Of a stretch of DNA of 5,187 bases, positions 5,132-5,187 are shown in pieces. A program made the position numbers and the translations under genes. The stretch covers positions 1 through 5,187 of the forward strand of contig CAIZKA010000377.1 in assembly GCA_903933395.1 (NCBI GenBank), read 5' to 3'. Numbering within the stretch: the stretch's first letter is position 1; every line of letters starts with the position of its first letter. This DNA is from an uncultured beta proteobacterium (lineage in GTDB: Bacteria; Pseudomonadota; Gammaproteobacteria; Burkholderiales; Rhodocyclaceae). The notes under the pieces are model-generated. The model had not been told where the DNA came from. It searched no databases and worked only from the letters and a program-made list of their open reading frames with translations.

Positions 5132-5187
5132 CCGGGATGTCGCAGCCATGAGCAATACTGCCTGAACCTGACTGGGCGAGGCGCGCA

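Noticed and set aside
5132..5187. tRNA promoter between the window edge and tRNA-Leu
   Set aside because: TATTGCT and TTGCTC fragments are present, but no -35/-10 pair with acceptable spacing is visible; the promoter may lie beyond the edge or in a preceding tRNA unit.

Overview
The window looks like a piece of a GC-rich betaproteobacterial chromosome. The evidence is the style of the SecD N-terminus (MNRYPLWK), the YajC sequence, and the conserved order queA-tgt-yajC-secD. This placement rests on family resemblance read by eye, not on a search. Every gene I can support lies on the minus strand, so transcription runs from high to low coordinates. The many long plus-strand frames are shadows of these genes.

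Layout in the direction of transcription: a complete tRNA-Leu with anticodon CAA (5131-5047); a Crp/Fnr-type cyclic-nucleotide-domain regulator (about 4988-4254) with a 20-bp near-perfect palindrome over its 5' end; a 94-bp spacer with a candidate extended -10 promoter and a compact hairpin; queA (4159-3077) and tgt (3080-1968), which overlap by ATGA; a 154-bp spacer filled by two copies of a palindromic repeat; yajC (1813-1469); and the first 474 codons of secD (1424 to the window edge at 1).

Tgt exchanges guanine 34 for preQ1 in tRNAs with GUN anticodons, and QueA then adds the epoxycyclopentanediol group from S-adenosylmethionine, so together they carry out two consecutive steps of queuosine synthesis. 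YajC and SecD belong to the SecDF-YajC accessory complex of the Sec translocon. The grouping of tRNA-modification and protein-export genes is the classical proteobacterial arrangement.

Most of the window is ordinary housekeeping DNA, and I see no new multi-gene system. The points worth a second look are in the spacers and the regulator. They are the doublet of repeats with constant arms and different self-complementary cores between tgt and yajC; the palindrome at the start of the regulator gene; the regulator's ligand pocket, which lacks the Thr-Ser pair of E. coli CRP; and the queA leader hairpin that presents an SD-like sequence in its loop.
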